Assembly (NCBI GenBank): GCA_937908115.1
Contig: CALEQZ010000013.1
Span: forward strand, 76,858-140,857
Direction of reading: 5' to 3'
DNA length: 64,000 bases
Source: an uncultured Alcaligenaceae bacterium
GTDB lineage: Bacteria > Pseudomonadota > Gammaproteobacteria > Burkholderiales > Burkholderiaceae_B
Below are positions 35,309 to 43,591 of this stretch, one piece after another. The translations under genes and the position numbers were made by a program. Numbering within the stretch: the first letter of the stretch is position 1; every line of letters begins with the position of its first letter. The notes beneath the pieces are model-generated. The model was not told the origin of the DNA. It saw only the letters and a program-made list of their open reading frames with translations, and did not search any database.

Positions 35309-36265
35309 ATGTCTTTTCCCGCCCGACGCCGTTTCCTTGCCGTTTCCGCCTCGACCTACGCTGCCGTCCTGCTTGGCGCGCTGCCGCCCGCCGGCCGGGC
35401 ATGGGCCGCCTCGCCCGCCGCGCCGGCAGCCTCGCCGTTCAAGCCCATCCTGGGCCAGCACGGCAAGGACGTCATGTGGCTGCCCACCCCGCAGGCGCTG
35501 ATCGACCGCCTGCTCAAGATGGCCGGCGTTGGCCCCGATGACCTGGTCGTGGACCTGGGCTCGGGCGACGGCAAGATCGTCATCACGGCTGCCCGGGATT
35601 TCGGTGCGCGCGCCCGCGGCATCGAATACGACAGCCGCATGGTGGAACTGTCACGCTACAACGCCGGGCTGGCCAAGGTGACGGATCGGACCGAATTCGT
35701 GCAGGGCGACATTTTCGCCAGCGATTTTTCCGACGCCACCGTCGTGGCGATGTACTTGCTGCCGCACCTGAACCTGCGCCTGCGCGCCAAGCTGATGGCC
35801 ATGCGTCCGGGCACGCGCATCATCACGCACCAATTCCACCTCGGCACCTGGGAACCGGACGAAACGACGCTGGTGACCAACCGCCCGGGCTACCTGTGGA
35901 TCGTGCCGGCCCGGGTTGCCGGCCAATGGCGCTTGGATTTGCCCTGGGGCGGGCCGGTGCAGATGGAGCTGGCGCAGACGTTCCAGAAGCTTGCCGGCAC
36001 AGTCACCCTGCCCGGCGTTCAGACAACGTTGCGCACGCCGCGGCTGGCGGGAGACCGCATCGCCTTCGCCTACACCGGCGTGGACGGACGGTTGCTGGAA
36101 TTCGATGGCCGCGTCGACGGCGATACCCTGCAAGGCACCGTCGCTTCCGGCGACAAGCGCGGGGCGTTTTCCGCCACGCGGGTGACTACGGCCCAGGTCG
36201 TCGGCGCCGCCCCCGCCGACGAACAGGAAATTGCCGCGGCAGTGGCCGAACTGGGCGCAGAATGA
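35309..36265 (+). CDS. Class I SAM-dependent methyltransferase with an apparent twin-arginine export signal
   Basis: The 318-residue protein starts MSFPARRRFLAVSASTYAAV and reaches an AWAASPAAPAA cleavage-like region at about residue 35, which reads as a Tat signal peptide. The body has SAM-binding motif I (LVVDLGSGDGKIVITAARDFG), the acidic loop RGIEYDSRMVELSRYNAG and TEFVQGDIF, as in FAM173/DOT1-like methyltransferases. The last 100 residues are beta-rich (LAGTVTLPGVQTTL, ISLAFAYTG-like). ATG 35309 is chosen because it begins the signal; the frame is open upstream. An exported methyltransferase would lack a known SAM supply, so the signal may instead be a membrane anchor. Confidence 0.82.
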   Translation: MSFPARRRFLAVSASTYAAVLLGALPPAGRAWAASPAAPAASPFKPILGQHGKDVMWLPTPQALIDRLLKMAGVGPDDLVVDLGSGDGKIVITAARDFGARARGIEYDSRMVELSRYNAGLAKVTDRTEFVQGDIFASDFSDATVVAMYLLPHLNLRLRAKLMAMRPGTRIITHQFHLGTWEPDETTLVTNRPGYLWIVPARVAGQWRLDLPWGGPVQMELAQTFQKLAGTVTLPGVQTTLRTPRLAGDRIAFAYTGVDGRLLEFDGRVDGDTLQGTVASGDKRGAFSATRVTTAQVVGAAPADEQEIAAAVAELGAE

Positions 36266-36348
36266 GCGCCCGGGCCGCGCGTCGCGGTGCGGCCGTTTCC
36301 ACCAGCCGGCGCCGCGGACGGCGACGCCAGCCGCCCCTGCCCGCCCGG

Positions 36349-36603
36349 TCAGCGCCCGGCGCTGCCCAAGCGCACCGCCATGTAAATGGCGTATAAGGCG
36401 GCCAGGCCGACCAAGATATATACGATGCGCGCGATCGCCGTCATCGCGCCAAAGATGGCCGCGACTAGGTCAAAGCCGAACAGCCCGACCAGGCCCCAAT
36501 TCAGGCCGCCGATGATGAGCAAGACCAGCGCGATCCAGTCCAGCACGCCCAGCCCGCCGTAAGCGTGCATCTGCAAGTCGTTGACTCTGCCTGTGGTTGT
36601 CAT
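36349..36603 (-). CDS. DUF378 small membrane protein
   Basis: The 84-residue protein has two hydrophobic helices; the first holds the DUF378 signature LLIIGGLNWGLVGLFGFDLVAAIFG (about residues 29-53, given here as the motif IGGLNWGLVG) and the second is VYILVGLAALYAIYMAV. ATG 36603 has AGGGAG 7 bases upstream. It converges on the methyltransferase gene. DUF378 proteins are widespread small inner-membrane proteins of unknown role. Confidence 0.85.
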   Translation of the reverse strand: MTTTGRVNDLQMHAYGGLGVLDWIALVLLIIGGLNWGLVGLFGFDLVAAIFGAMTAIARIVYILVGLAALYAIYMAVRLGSAGR

Positions 36604-36746
36604 GTCGCTCTCCCTGGCTGGCGTGGCTGCGGCAACGGTTGCCGGCCACGAGGCCGGCCAGTCGCCGGCCCGCGGGCATGCGAGCATAAAGCGTGCCCGA
36701 ACGGCCGGGCAGGCGCCCTTCGGGCTTGCAGTGCAGGCATGGGCAG

Positions 36747-36769
36747 GCGCCGGCCTGGCGGGCCGGCGC
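36747..36769 (-). terminator. G+C-rich hairpin after the carboxynorspermidine dehydrogenase gene
   Basis: GCGCCGGCC (36747-36755) and GGCCGGCGC (36761-36769) form a 9-base-pair stem with a 5-base loop, 48 bases past the stop codon. No T-run follows, so it may only assist termination or protect the 3' end. Confidence 0.35.
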
Positions 36770-36816
36770 GCTTGCGCACGCCCCACCCCGACGACGATTG
36801 GACAAACCTGCCCGTA

Positions 36817-38112
36817 TCAGGCGACGGCAGCGCGCTTGGCGGTCGCTTCGACCGCGGCCTCTGCCTCGGCCGCGTCGGCAAACACCGATCGGTCGCCGTG
36901 CTCGTCCTTGATGCGGGTGGGCAGGCCCATGCGCTCGAGCAGCCCCAGCAGTGGCCAGGGGGGCAGTTCTTCGACGTTGGCCATGCGACGCACGTCCCAG
37001 GCGCCGTTGGCCACGAGCAGCGCGGCCGCCGCTGCCGGCACCCCGGCCGTGTAGGAAATCGCCTGGCTGCCCACTTCGCGGTAGCAGGCCGCGTGGTCGC
37101 ACACGTTGTAGATGAAAACCTCACGGCGCTTGCCGTCCTTGATCCCCTGGACCTTGTCGCCGATGCAGGTAAAGCCCTTGTAGCTGGGCGCAAGCGACGA
37201 CGGGTCGGGCAGGACGGCCTTGACCACTTTCAGCGGCACGACCTCCTGGCCGTCGGCCAGGCGCACGGGCTTTTCCGAAAGCAGGCCCAGCCGGTTGAGC
37301 ACGGTAAAGACGTTGATGTAGTGATCAGAAAACCCCATCCAGAAGCGCAGGTTGGGGATGCCCATCAGGGTCGACAGCGAGTGCAGCTCGTCGTGGCCGG
37401 TCAGGTAGGTCGTTTGGTTGCCCACCACCGGCAAGTCCCACGACTTCTTGATCTCGAACATCTTGTTGGCGGTCCACTGGCTGTTTTGCCAGGACCACAC
37501 CGTGCCGGTGAACTCCCGGAAATTGATCTCCGGGTCGAAGTTGGTGGCGAAGTAGCGGTCGTGCGCGCCGGCGTTGGTATCGATGATGTCGATGGCATCG
37601 ATCGTATCGAAGTACTCGTCCTTGGCCAGCCGCGCGTAGGCATTGACCACCCCCGGGTCGAAGCCGATGCCCAGCACGGCGGTCACGCCAGCCTTGGCGC
37701 AGTCCTCGCGGCGGCGCCATTCATGGTTGGCGTACCACGGAGGCTGTTCGCAGACGCGGTCGGGCTCCTCGTGGATGGACGTATCGATGTAGGCCGCGCC
37801 CGTGGCGATGCATGCCGACAGGACCGACATGTTGATGAAGGACTGCCCGACGTTGATCACGATCTGGCTGTTGGTCGACCGGATCAGGTTGGCGGTCGCC
37901 TGCACGTCGAAGGCGTTCAGTTCATGCGCCTTCAACGTGCCCGGCCGCTGCAGATTGCCCATGGCATGAATCGAATCCACGATGGCCTGGCACTTGGCCA
38001 GGGTGCGCGAAGCGATGTGGATGTCGCCGAGCGCCGCGTTGTTCTGCGCGCATTTGTGCGCCACGACGCGGGCCACACCGCCGGCTCCTATGATTAGTAC
38101 GTTTCTTTTCAT
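36817..38112 (-). CDS. Carboxynorspermidine dehydrogenase (saccharopine dehydrogenase/LYS9 family)
   Basis: The 431-residue protein begins with an NAD(P) Rossmann motif (MKRNVLIIGAGGVARVVAHKCAQ) and follows the saccharopine-dehydrogenase fold: IVINVGQSFINMSVLSACIATGAAYIDTS and VTAVLGIGFDPGVVNAYARLA. It condenses a diamine (putrescine or diaminopropane) with aspartate semialdehyde, reducing the imine to carboxyspermidine or carboxynorspermidine. ATG 38112 has GGAGG 7 bases upstream. The nspC decarboxylase gene lies 49 bases upstream, completing the alternative SpeDE-independent polyamine route. Confidence 0.92.
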   Translation of the reverse strand: MKRNVLIIGAGGVARVVAHKCAQNNAALGDIHIASRTLAKCQAIVDSIHAMGNLQRPGTLKAHELNAFDVQATANLIRSTNSQIVINVGQSFINMSVLSACIATGAAYIDTSIHEEPDRVCEQPPWYANHEWRRREDCAKAGVTAVLGIGFDPGVVNAYARLAKDEYFDTIDAIDIIDTNAGAHDRYFATNFDPEINFREFTGTVWSWQNSQWTANKMFEIKKSWDLPVVGNQTTYLTGHDELHSLSTLMGIPNLRFWMGFSDHYINVFTVLNRLGLLSEKPVRLADGQEVVPLKVVKAVLPDPSSLAPSYKGFTCIGDKVQGIKDGKRREVFIYNVCDHAACYREVGSQAISYTAGVPAAAAALLVANGAWDVRRMANVEELPPWPLLGLLERMGLPTRIKDEHGDRSVFADAAEAEAAVEATAKRAAVA

Positions 38113-38161
38113 CCTTGGGCCTCCATTGACGACCGAATGATCGCAAAGCTGCTCGCCGGGC

Positions 38162-39268
38162 TCAGGCGCCCAGGCTGTCCACGTAATCCTGATATCCGAA
38201 CTCGCGTACCACCTTGACCGTGCCGTCCAGCTCCTTGACGGCGATCGACGGCATGCGCACGCCGTTGAACCAATTCTTCTTGACCATGGTGTAGCCGGCT
38301 GCATCGCGCAGCGACAGCCGCATGCCCGGCTGCAGGGGCTCGGGGAAATCGAACTCGCCGAAAATGTCCCCGGCCAAGCAGGTGTTGCCGCAGACCAGGT
38401 AGCGGTGCGGCCCGGCATCGGGCTCGACCCGCGCGCTCAGCCGGTAGATCAGCAGGTCCAGCATGTGCGCCTCGGTGGCCGCATCGACCACGGCGATGTG
38501 CTTGCCGTTGAACATGGTGTCCAGCACCGTCACCTCCAGCGAGGCGCAGTCCTGCACGATGGCTTCGCCCGGCTCCAGGTACACCTGCACGCCGTAGCGC
38601 TGCGAGAATTCGCGCAACCGCCGGCCCAGGTCCTGCAGCGGATAGCCCGGCGCGGTGAAGTGGATGCCGCCGCCCAGGCTGATCCAGCGGATCCGTTCGA
38701 ACAGATGCCCGAAACGCGCCTCGGCATGGGCCAGCAGTTCATCGAAGCGCTTGAAATCGCGGTTTTCGCAGTTGTTGTGGATCATGAATCCATCGACGCG
38801 CTCGATCACCGCGGCGATGCGATCGACGTCGGATTCGCCCAGGCGGCTGTAGGGCCGCGCCGGGTCGGCCAGGTCGTAGGCTGCGGCGCTGACCGACGGG
38901 TTCACGCGCAGGCCGCAGGGAATCCCCTTGGCCCGGGCCTGGTCCCCGTAGCGCTGCAATTGCGAGAGGGAATTGAAGATGATCTTGTCGGCGTAACCCA
39001 GGGCCTGCGGAATGTCATCGTCGGACCAGGCCACGCTATAGGCATGCGTCTCGCCACCGAACTTCTCGCGCCCCAGCCGCAACTCATTCAAGGACGAAGA
39101 CGTCGTGCCGTCCAAATGCGGGCGCATCACGTCGAATGCCGGCCACGTGGCGAAGCACTTGAGCGCCAGCAGGATCTTCGCGCCCGACCATTCGCGCAGC
39201 TGCGCGGCGACGCGCATGTTCTGCTGCAAGGCGGCTTTGTCGACGAGGTAGTAAGGCGTACGGATCAT
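38162..39268 (-). CDS. nspC: Carboxynorspermidine decarboxylase
   Basis: The 368-residue PLP enzyme has the alanine-racemase-fold barrel with the catalytic Lys in KILLALKCFATWPAFDVMRPHLDG (about residue 35), ISLGGGIHFTAPGYPL phosphate-binding region, YLEPGEAIVQD, and the second-subunit Cys in LVCGNTCLAGDIFGEFDF. This matches NspC rather than lysine or ornithine decarboxylases. It removes CO2 from carboxy(nor)spermidine to give spermidine or norspermidine. It is the first gene of the two-gene unit, and its leader holds a strong hairpin at 39288-39330. Confidence 0.94.
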   Translation of the reverse strand: MIRTPYYLVDKAALQQNMRVAAQLREWSGAKILLALKCFATWPAFDVMRPHLDGTTSSSLNELRLGREKFGGETHAYSVAWSDDDIPQALGYADKIIFNSLSQLQRYGDQARAKGIPCGLRVNPSVSAAAYDLADPARPYSRLGESDVDRIAAVIERVDGFMIHNNCENRDFKRFDELLAHAEARFGHLFERIRWISLGGGIHFTAPGYPLQDLGRRLREFSQRYGVQVYLEPGEAIVQDCASLEVTVLDTMFNGKHIAVVDAATEAHMLDLLIYRLSARVEPDAGPHRYLVCGNTCLAGDIFGEFDFPEPLQPGMRLSLRDAAGYTMVKKNWFNGVRMPSIAVKELDGTVKVVREFGYQDYVDSLGA

Positions 39269-39287
39269 CGATAGTCATCAAGAACGT

Positions 39288-39330
39288 CGCCGGTTCGTGC
39301 CCGTTCGGGCGAGCGAGACACGAACCGGCG
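39288..39330 (-). promoter_or_regulatory. Strong hairpin in the nspC leader
   Basis: A perfect 12-base-pair inverted repeat, CGCCGGTTCGTG (39288-39299) and CACGAACCGGCG (39319-39330), encloses 19 bases that contain a second small stem (CCC-GTTC-GGG). It ends 20 bases before the nspC ATG on the transcript and no strong ribosome site lies between. It could block or time translation, act in attenuation, or be the end of an upstream transcript; no T-run follows. Confidence 0.5.
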
Positions 39331-39948
39331 GGCGCGCCAAGCGCCCAAGGGTGTTACGCAGGAAACGGCTATCGTCCGCGCGATCGCGCCGCGCCGCCAT
39401 GGCGCGGCGCCGGCAGCAGGCTCAGGCTGCCGGACACGGCGGACTAGATCGGTGTTCGTTCACGGCAGTACCGGCCCGGCCGGAAACTGCCAAAAAGGGG
39501 TGACGGATCGGCTTTGAGACGCCGAGGCGAACAAGTCGTACGGCTAAAGCGCAACAGCGCCGCGCGCGCGTGCACCAAGCAGCGTCGCTGTGCGCGACCG
39601 AATTGTTCTTCCGTTTGGGAGGTGTTCAGGGCTACCGGGACGTTTCCCAATTGGAAGAGGGCGTCGGCAGACATGGCGTCCTCTCCAACCAGTAAAAAAA
39701 GGCCTCACGGCGCGAAAAACGGGTAGCCTAACGCAAAGCGCCTTTTCTTGCAACGCATCGGCGGCCAAAATGCCCGCTTCCGATCGGAAAACCGCGCATC
39801 TTTGGCCAAACCGGCGCATTGCACCGGCCGCCACGCGCCGCGATGTCCGACCCCGCCTGTTGCGGCATGGATCCAACTCTGCAAGGTGACCGCTTGCCGG
39901 CGGCCCGCGATAATCCACACCTACCGCCGCTCATTCGCAGGGATATCC
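39331..39948. other. Long intergenic region without recognised genes
   Basis: This 618-base stretch separates the divergent nspC gene and the broken CaiB-type gene. It has lower G+C in parts (39540-39790) and several short open frames on both strands (for example 39444-39674 minus and 39514-39726 plus), none with a recognisable domain or good ribosome site. I see no tRNA, riboswitch class or insertion-sequence end. It may hold promoters, a small RNA, or remains of a decayed gene. Confidence 0.5.
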
Positions 39949-41331
39949 ATGGAAACGACTGCACGCGATGCACTCGTCGCGCCCTGGTCGCTGGCCGGCC
40001 TGCCGCCTCAGGCGCTGGCCGAAGTGACGCTGACAGGCTGCGACCCAGTGTTCCCCTCGTCATTTGCCGTGGCACGCGCCGCGCAGGTCAGCATCGCCGC
40101 GGCGGCGCTGGCCGCCTGCGAACTGGGCCATGCGCGCGGTGTGGCCCGCCAGGGCGTGGCGGTCGACGCCGCCCACGCCGCCGCCGAAAGTACCGGTTAG
40201 TTCTCGCTGGACGGCAAGGTGCCCGAACTGTGGGATCCGTTTGCCGGCCTGTACCCATGCGCCGACGGCCACGTGCGCATCCACACCAACTTCCGCCATC
40301 ATCGCGACGGTGCGCTGCGCCTGTTGGGACTGGATCCGCAAACGGCCGTGCGCGCCGACGTCGAACGGGCCATGCTGCGGTGGAAGGCGCTGGATGTCGA
40401 GCAGGCGGCCGCCGACCGCGGGCTGGTCGCCACGGCGCTTCGCAACTTTGCCGAGTGGGACGCCACCCCCCAGGGCCAGGCCGTCGCGGCGCAGCCGGTC
40501 ATGGCCCTGACACGCATCGGCGACGCGCCCCCGCTCGCCCTGCCCACGCTGGCGGATTCGGCGCCGCCGCTGGCCGGCGTACGCGTGCTAGACCTGACGC
40601 GCATCCTGGCCGGCCCCGTAGGCGGGCGGACACTGGCCGCATTCGGCGCCGACGTCATGCTGGTCAATTCCCCCAACCTGCCCAACATCGACGCCATCGC
40701 CGACACCAGCCGCGGCAAGCGATCGGCCCACGTGGACTTGCTGACCGAAGAAGGACGCCAAGCGTTGTGGCGCCTGGTCGACGGCGCGCATGTCTTCTTG
40801 CAGGGCTACCGGCCGGGCAGCCTGGCCGCGCGGGGATTTGCGCCTGAGGCGCTGGCCGCGCGGCGGCCAGGCATCGTCGCGATTTCGCTCAGCGCCTATG
40901 GGCCGCAAGGCCCCTGGGCAGACCGGCGCGGCTTCGACTCGTTGGTCCAGACGGCCATGGGATTCAATCACGCCGAAGGCGAGGCAGCCGGCGACGGCAA
41001 GCCTCGCGCGCTACCCATGCAGATACTGGACCAAGCCAGCGGATTCCTGATCGCCTTTGGCGCGGCCGCCGCCCTGTGGCGGCAACGGCAGGAAGGCGGC
41101 AGCTGGCACGTGCAGGTCTCGCTTGCGCAGACTGGCCACTGGCTGCGTGGGCTGGGGCGCGTGCCCGGCGGCTTGCAGGCGGTCAAGCCGGACTTGGCGC
41201 CCTGGCTGGCGACGCAGGCCTCGGGCTTCGACCAGCTTTGCGCGGTGCGCCCGGCGGCACAGCTGGCGCGCACACCCGCCGGCTACGCGCGGCCGTCGGT
41301 GCCGCCCGGCACCGACCCGCCGCAGTGGTAG
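39949..41331 (+). pseudogene. CaiB/BaiF-family CoA-transferase gene interrupted by an in-frame TAG
   Basis: The frame from ATG 39949 (METTARDALVAPWSLAGLPPQ) runs 83 codons to a TAG at 40198-40200 and then continues without a shift to the stop at 41331, a total of 460 codons. The downstream part is unmistakably CaiB-type (GVRVLDLTRILAGPVGGRTLAAFGADVMLVN, GKRSAHVDLLTEEGR, VFLQGYRPGSLAARGF, SAYGPQGPWADRRGFDSLVQ). The sequence on both sides of the TAG (AAAESTG / FSLDGKVPELWDPFAGLYPC) reads as one continuous domain, so a single substitution in one codon explains it. It is probably inactive unless the stop is read through or translation restarts. Confidence 0.85.
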
Positions 41332-41350
41332 CGCGCCTGCCGCGCTGGCG

Positions 41351-41860
41351 TCAGGACCGCTGCGCGGCCGAGGAAGCGGCAGGCGCGGACGTCGTGGAAT
41401 AGCTCAGCTGGACGATGACCGCGCCCAACAAGACCAACGCGATGCCGGCAATGCGCAACAGGTTGGCAGGCTTGGGCGTCAGGCCCAGCAAGCCGAAGTG
41501 GTCGATCGCCAGCGAGGCCAGCATCTGGCCGCAGATGACGCTGACCATGAAGCCGGCGGCGCCCAGCTTGGGCGTCAAAACCAAGGCGGCAGTCACATAG
41601 AATGCGCCCGCCACCCCGCCCAGCCACCACCAGGACGGGCCTTGCAACGCCGCGCCCAACGCCGGCGCAGGCGCACGAAACACCGCCAGCAGCGGCAGCA
41701 CCACCAGCACGCTGATCAGCAGCGAAGCCAGCGTGGCCCAAAGGGGATGCCCGAGCGCGCGGCCAAGCGCCGCATTGGTTGCCGCCTGGAACGGCGTGCC
41801 GGCACCGGAAGCTGCGGCGACCGCGGCGGGAAGCAAGGCAGATAGAAACGACCAATACAT
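41351..41860 (-). CDS. YdcZ/DUF606-type DMT-superfamily membrane transporter
   Basis: The 169-residue protein has five hydrophobic helices and the DUF606 pattern: LLPAAVAAASGAGTPFQAATNAALGRALG at the start, WWWLGGVAGAFYVTAALVLTPKLGAAGF, and ICGQMLASLAIDHFGLLG. It is a short drug/metabolite-type carrier, often working as a dimer; the substrate is unknown. ATG 41860 begins the first helix. It converges on the broken CaiB-type gene, ending 19 bases from its stop. Confidence 0.88.
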   Translation of the reverse strand: MYWSFLSALLPAAVAAASGAGTPFQAATNAALGRALGHPLWATLASLLISVLVVLPLLAVFRAPAPALGAALQGPSWWWLGGVAGAFYVTAALVLTPKLGAAGFMVSVICGQMLASLAIDHFGLLGLTPKPANLLRIAGIALVLLGAVIVQLSYSTTSAPAASSAAQRS

Positions 41861-42002
41861 GAGAATGACGCCCCGATTCAGCAGAAACGGGCGTATGTTG
41901 CGCGATTCGGGCCACGCGGGCAAATCAATAGGCCGTGCGCATGCAGCGCTGCCAGGGCCGGGGCCGCGGCCAGGCTGGCAAAGCGCCAGGAGGAAGGGAA
42001 AG

Positions 42003-42076
42003 TGGAGCGGGCGATGGGAATCGAACCCACGCTTGAGGCTTGGGAAGCCGCCGTTCTACCATTGAACTACGCCCGC
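42003..42076 (-). tRNA. tRNA-Gly (anticodon CCC)
   Basis: The minus strand folds as a complete tRNA with encoded CCA: acceptor GCGGGCG pairs with CGCCCGC, the D-stem is GTTC/GAAC, the anticodon loop TTCCCAA gives CCC, and the T-arm is GTGGG-TTCGATT-CCCAT. The anticodon stem has one C-T mismatch (28-42). It reads GGG codons. No genes for other tRNAs are beside it. Confidence 0.96.
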
Positions 42077-42096
42077 ATCGGCAGATGGCTGGTGCA

Positions 42097-42102
42097 ATTA
42101 TA
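42097..42102 (-). promoter_or_regulatory. Probable -10 box of the tRNA-Gly promoter
   Basis: On the minus strand a perfect TATAAT lies 20 bases upstream of the tRNA 5' end. The -35 region 17 bases further up matches consensus poorly. Confidence 0.5.
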
Positions 42103-42169
42103 GCTTCCCTGCAGGCAAGGAGGACGGCCCGGCGCCGGCCGCCCCCAAGCCTGGGCAATGCGCCTGGCT

Positions 42170-42931
42170 TCAGCCTCCCTCGGCGGGCAGCGAAAGGAAG
42201 CTTCGCAGCTCCGGCGTGCGAGGCGCCCCGAAGATCTCGTCCGGGGGCCCCATCTCGTGGACGCGGCCGTTGTGCATGAAGATCACCCGGTCGCTGACCT
42301 TGCGCGCGAACGCCATTTCGTGGGTGACGATGATCAGCGTGGCGCCGTCGCGAGCCAGCTGCTCGATGACTTGCAGCACCTCGCCGACCAGCTCCGGGTC
42401 CAGCGCCGAGGTCATTTCGTCGCAAAGCAGCACTTCTGGATCCATCGCAAGCGCCCGGGCGATTGCCACCCGTTGCTGCTGACCGCCAGACAGCTGATGC
42501 GGGGCGGCGTCGAACTTGTCGCCAAGGCCCACGCGGTCGAGCAGCCGTTGCGCTAGTCCCCGGCATTCTTCGCGTGAGCGGCGATGGACCAGCCGCGGGG
42601 CAAGCATGACGTTTTCCCCGGCCGACATCGACGGAAACAGGTTGAACTGCTGGAAGATCATGCCGACTTTCTTACGCAGCTCGCGCAGGGAATCCGGGTC
42701 AGCCGTCTGCACGCTTTGGCCGCCGACCGTGATCTGCCCCTGATTAAAGGACTCCAGGCCGTTGATGCAGCGCAGGAGCGTACTCTTTCCCGAACCGCTC
42801 TTGCCGATGATGCAAATGACTTCGCTGCGCGCGACCTGCAGGTTCACGCCTTTCAGGACCTCGACGGAGCCAAACCGCTTGTGCAGGCCGCGTATGTCGA
42901 CCAGGGGCACGGACTCTTCAGATGTGTGCAT
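42170..42931 (-). CDS. Polar amino-acid ABC importer ATPase (GlnQ/HisP type)
   Basis: The 253-residue protein has Walker A (GKSGSGKSTLLRCINGLE), Q-loop (GMIFQQFNLFPSMSAGENV), signature LSGGQQQRVAIARAL, Walker B EVLLCDEMTSALDPEL and H-loop VTHEMAFARKVSDRV, the standard pattern of polar amino-acid importers. It is the last gene of the cluster after two permease genes, 9 bases downstream of one. It energises import of the ligand bound by the receptor at 45819-46604. Confidence 0.95.
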   Translation of the reverse strand: MHTSEESVPLVDIRGLHKRFGSVEVLKGVNLQVARSEVICIIGKSGSGKSTLLRCINGLESFNQGQITVGGQSVQTADPDSLRELRKKVGMIFQQFNLFPSMSAGENVMLAPRLVHRRSREECRGLAQRLLDRVGLGDKFDAAPHQLSGGQQQRVAIARALAMDPEVLLCDEMTSALDPELVGEVLQVIEQLARDGATLIIVTHEMAFARKVSDRVIFMHNGRVHEMGPPDEIFGAPRTPELRSFLSLPAEGG

Positions 42932-42940
42932 GCTACGTCC

Positions 42941-43591
42941 TCAATGCTGCAGGCGCATCCGTTTCTCCAGCCACGAGCCGAGCATCGAGCAGGGAAAACA
43001 TAGCGCGAAGTAGAACAAGGCCACCAGGCCGTAAACGACAAAGGGCTGGAAGGTCACATTGGCGATCATCTGCCCCGTGCGCGTCAGCTCGACGAAGCCG
43101 ACCACCGAGGCCAGGGACGTGTTCTTGATGATCTGGACAACCAGCCCGACGGTGGGCGGTACCGACAGGCGCAGGGCCTGCGGAAAAATGACGTACCGCA
43201 GCTGCTGCGTGAACGTCAGCGCCAGGCAGGCCGAAGCTTCCCATTGCCCCTTCGGAATCGACTCCACGCAGCCGCGCCAGGTTTCGGTCAGGTAGGCGCT
43301 TGCGTAGAACGTGAAGCACAGCACCGCCGCGGCCATGGGCGAGGTCTCCACGCCGGCCAGCGCCAGCCCGAAATACACCAGGAACAGCTGCATCAGTAGC
43401 GGCGTGCCCTGGAAAACCTGCACATAGGCGGCAACCGGCCGCTCGAAGATGCGCGGACGGGCCAGCCGCAGCACGAGCAACAGCAGGCCGACCAGTCCGC
43501 CGCCCAGGAAGGCGATGAAAGACAGCGCCAGCGTCCATGGCAGCGACAGCAGCAGGTTGCGCACGACATCCCATGTGGTGAACGAGATCAT
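42941..43591 (-). CDS. Polar amino-acid ABC importer permease
   Basis: The 216-residue protein has about five helices and the HisM/GlnP signature: VAAYVQVFQGTPLLMQLFLVYFG-like at residues 60-85, and the EAA loop SIPKGQWEASACLALTFTQQLRYVIFPQALR-like around 125-155. Its ATG overlaps the stop of the other permease gene (43588-43591, ATGA), so the two subunits are coupled and probably form a heterodimer. Confidence 0.93.
   Translation of the reverse strand: MISFTTWDVVRNLLLSLPWTLALSFIAFLGGGLVGLLLLVLRLARPRIFERPVAAYVQVFQGTPLLMQLFLVYFGLALAGVETSPMAAAVLCFTFYASAYLTETWRGCVESIPKGQWEASACLALTFTQQLRYVIFPQALRLSVPPTVGLVVQIIKNTSLASVVGFVELTRTGQMIANVTFQPFVVYGLVALFYFALCFPCSMLGSWLEKRMRLQH

Noticed and set aside
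39444..39674. Small minus-strand frame of 76 codons in the nspC/CaiB gap
   Set aside because: No ribosome site, no domain, and Arg/Cys-rich composition like the shadow frames elsewhere.
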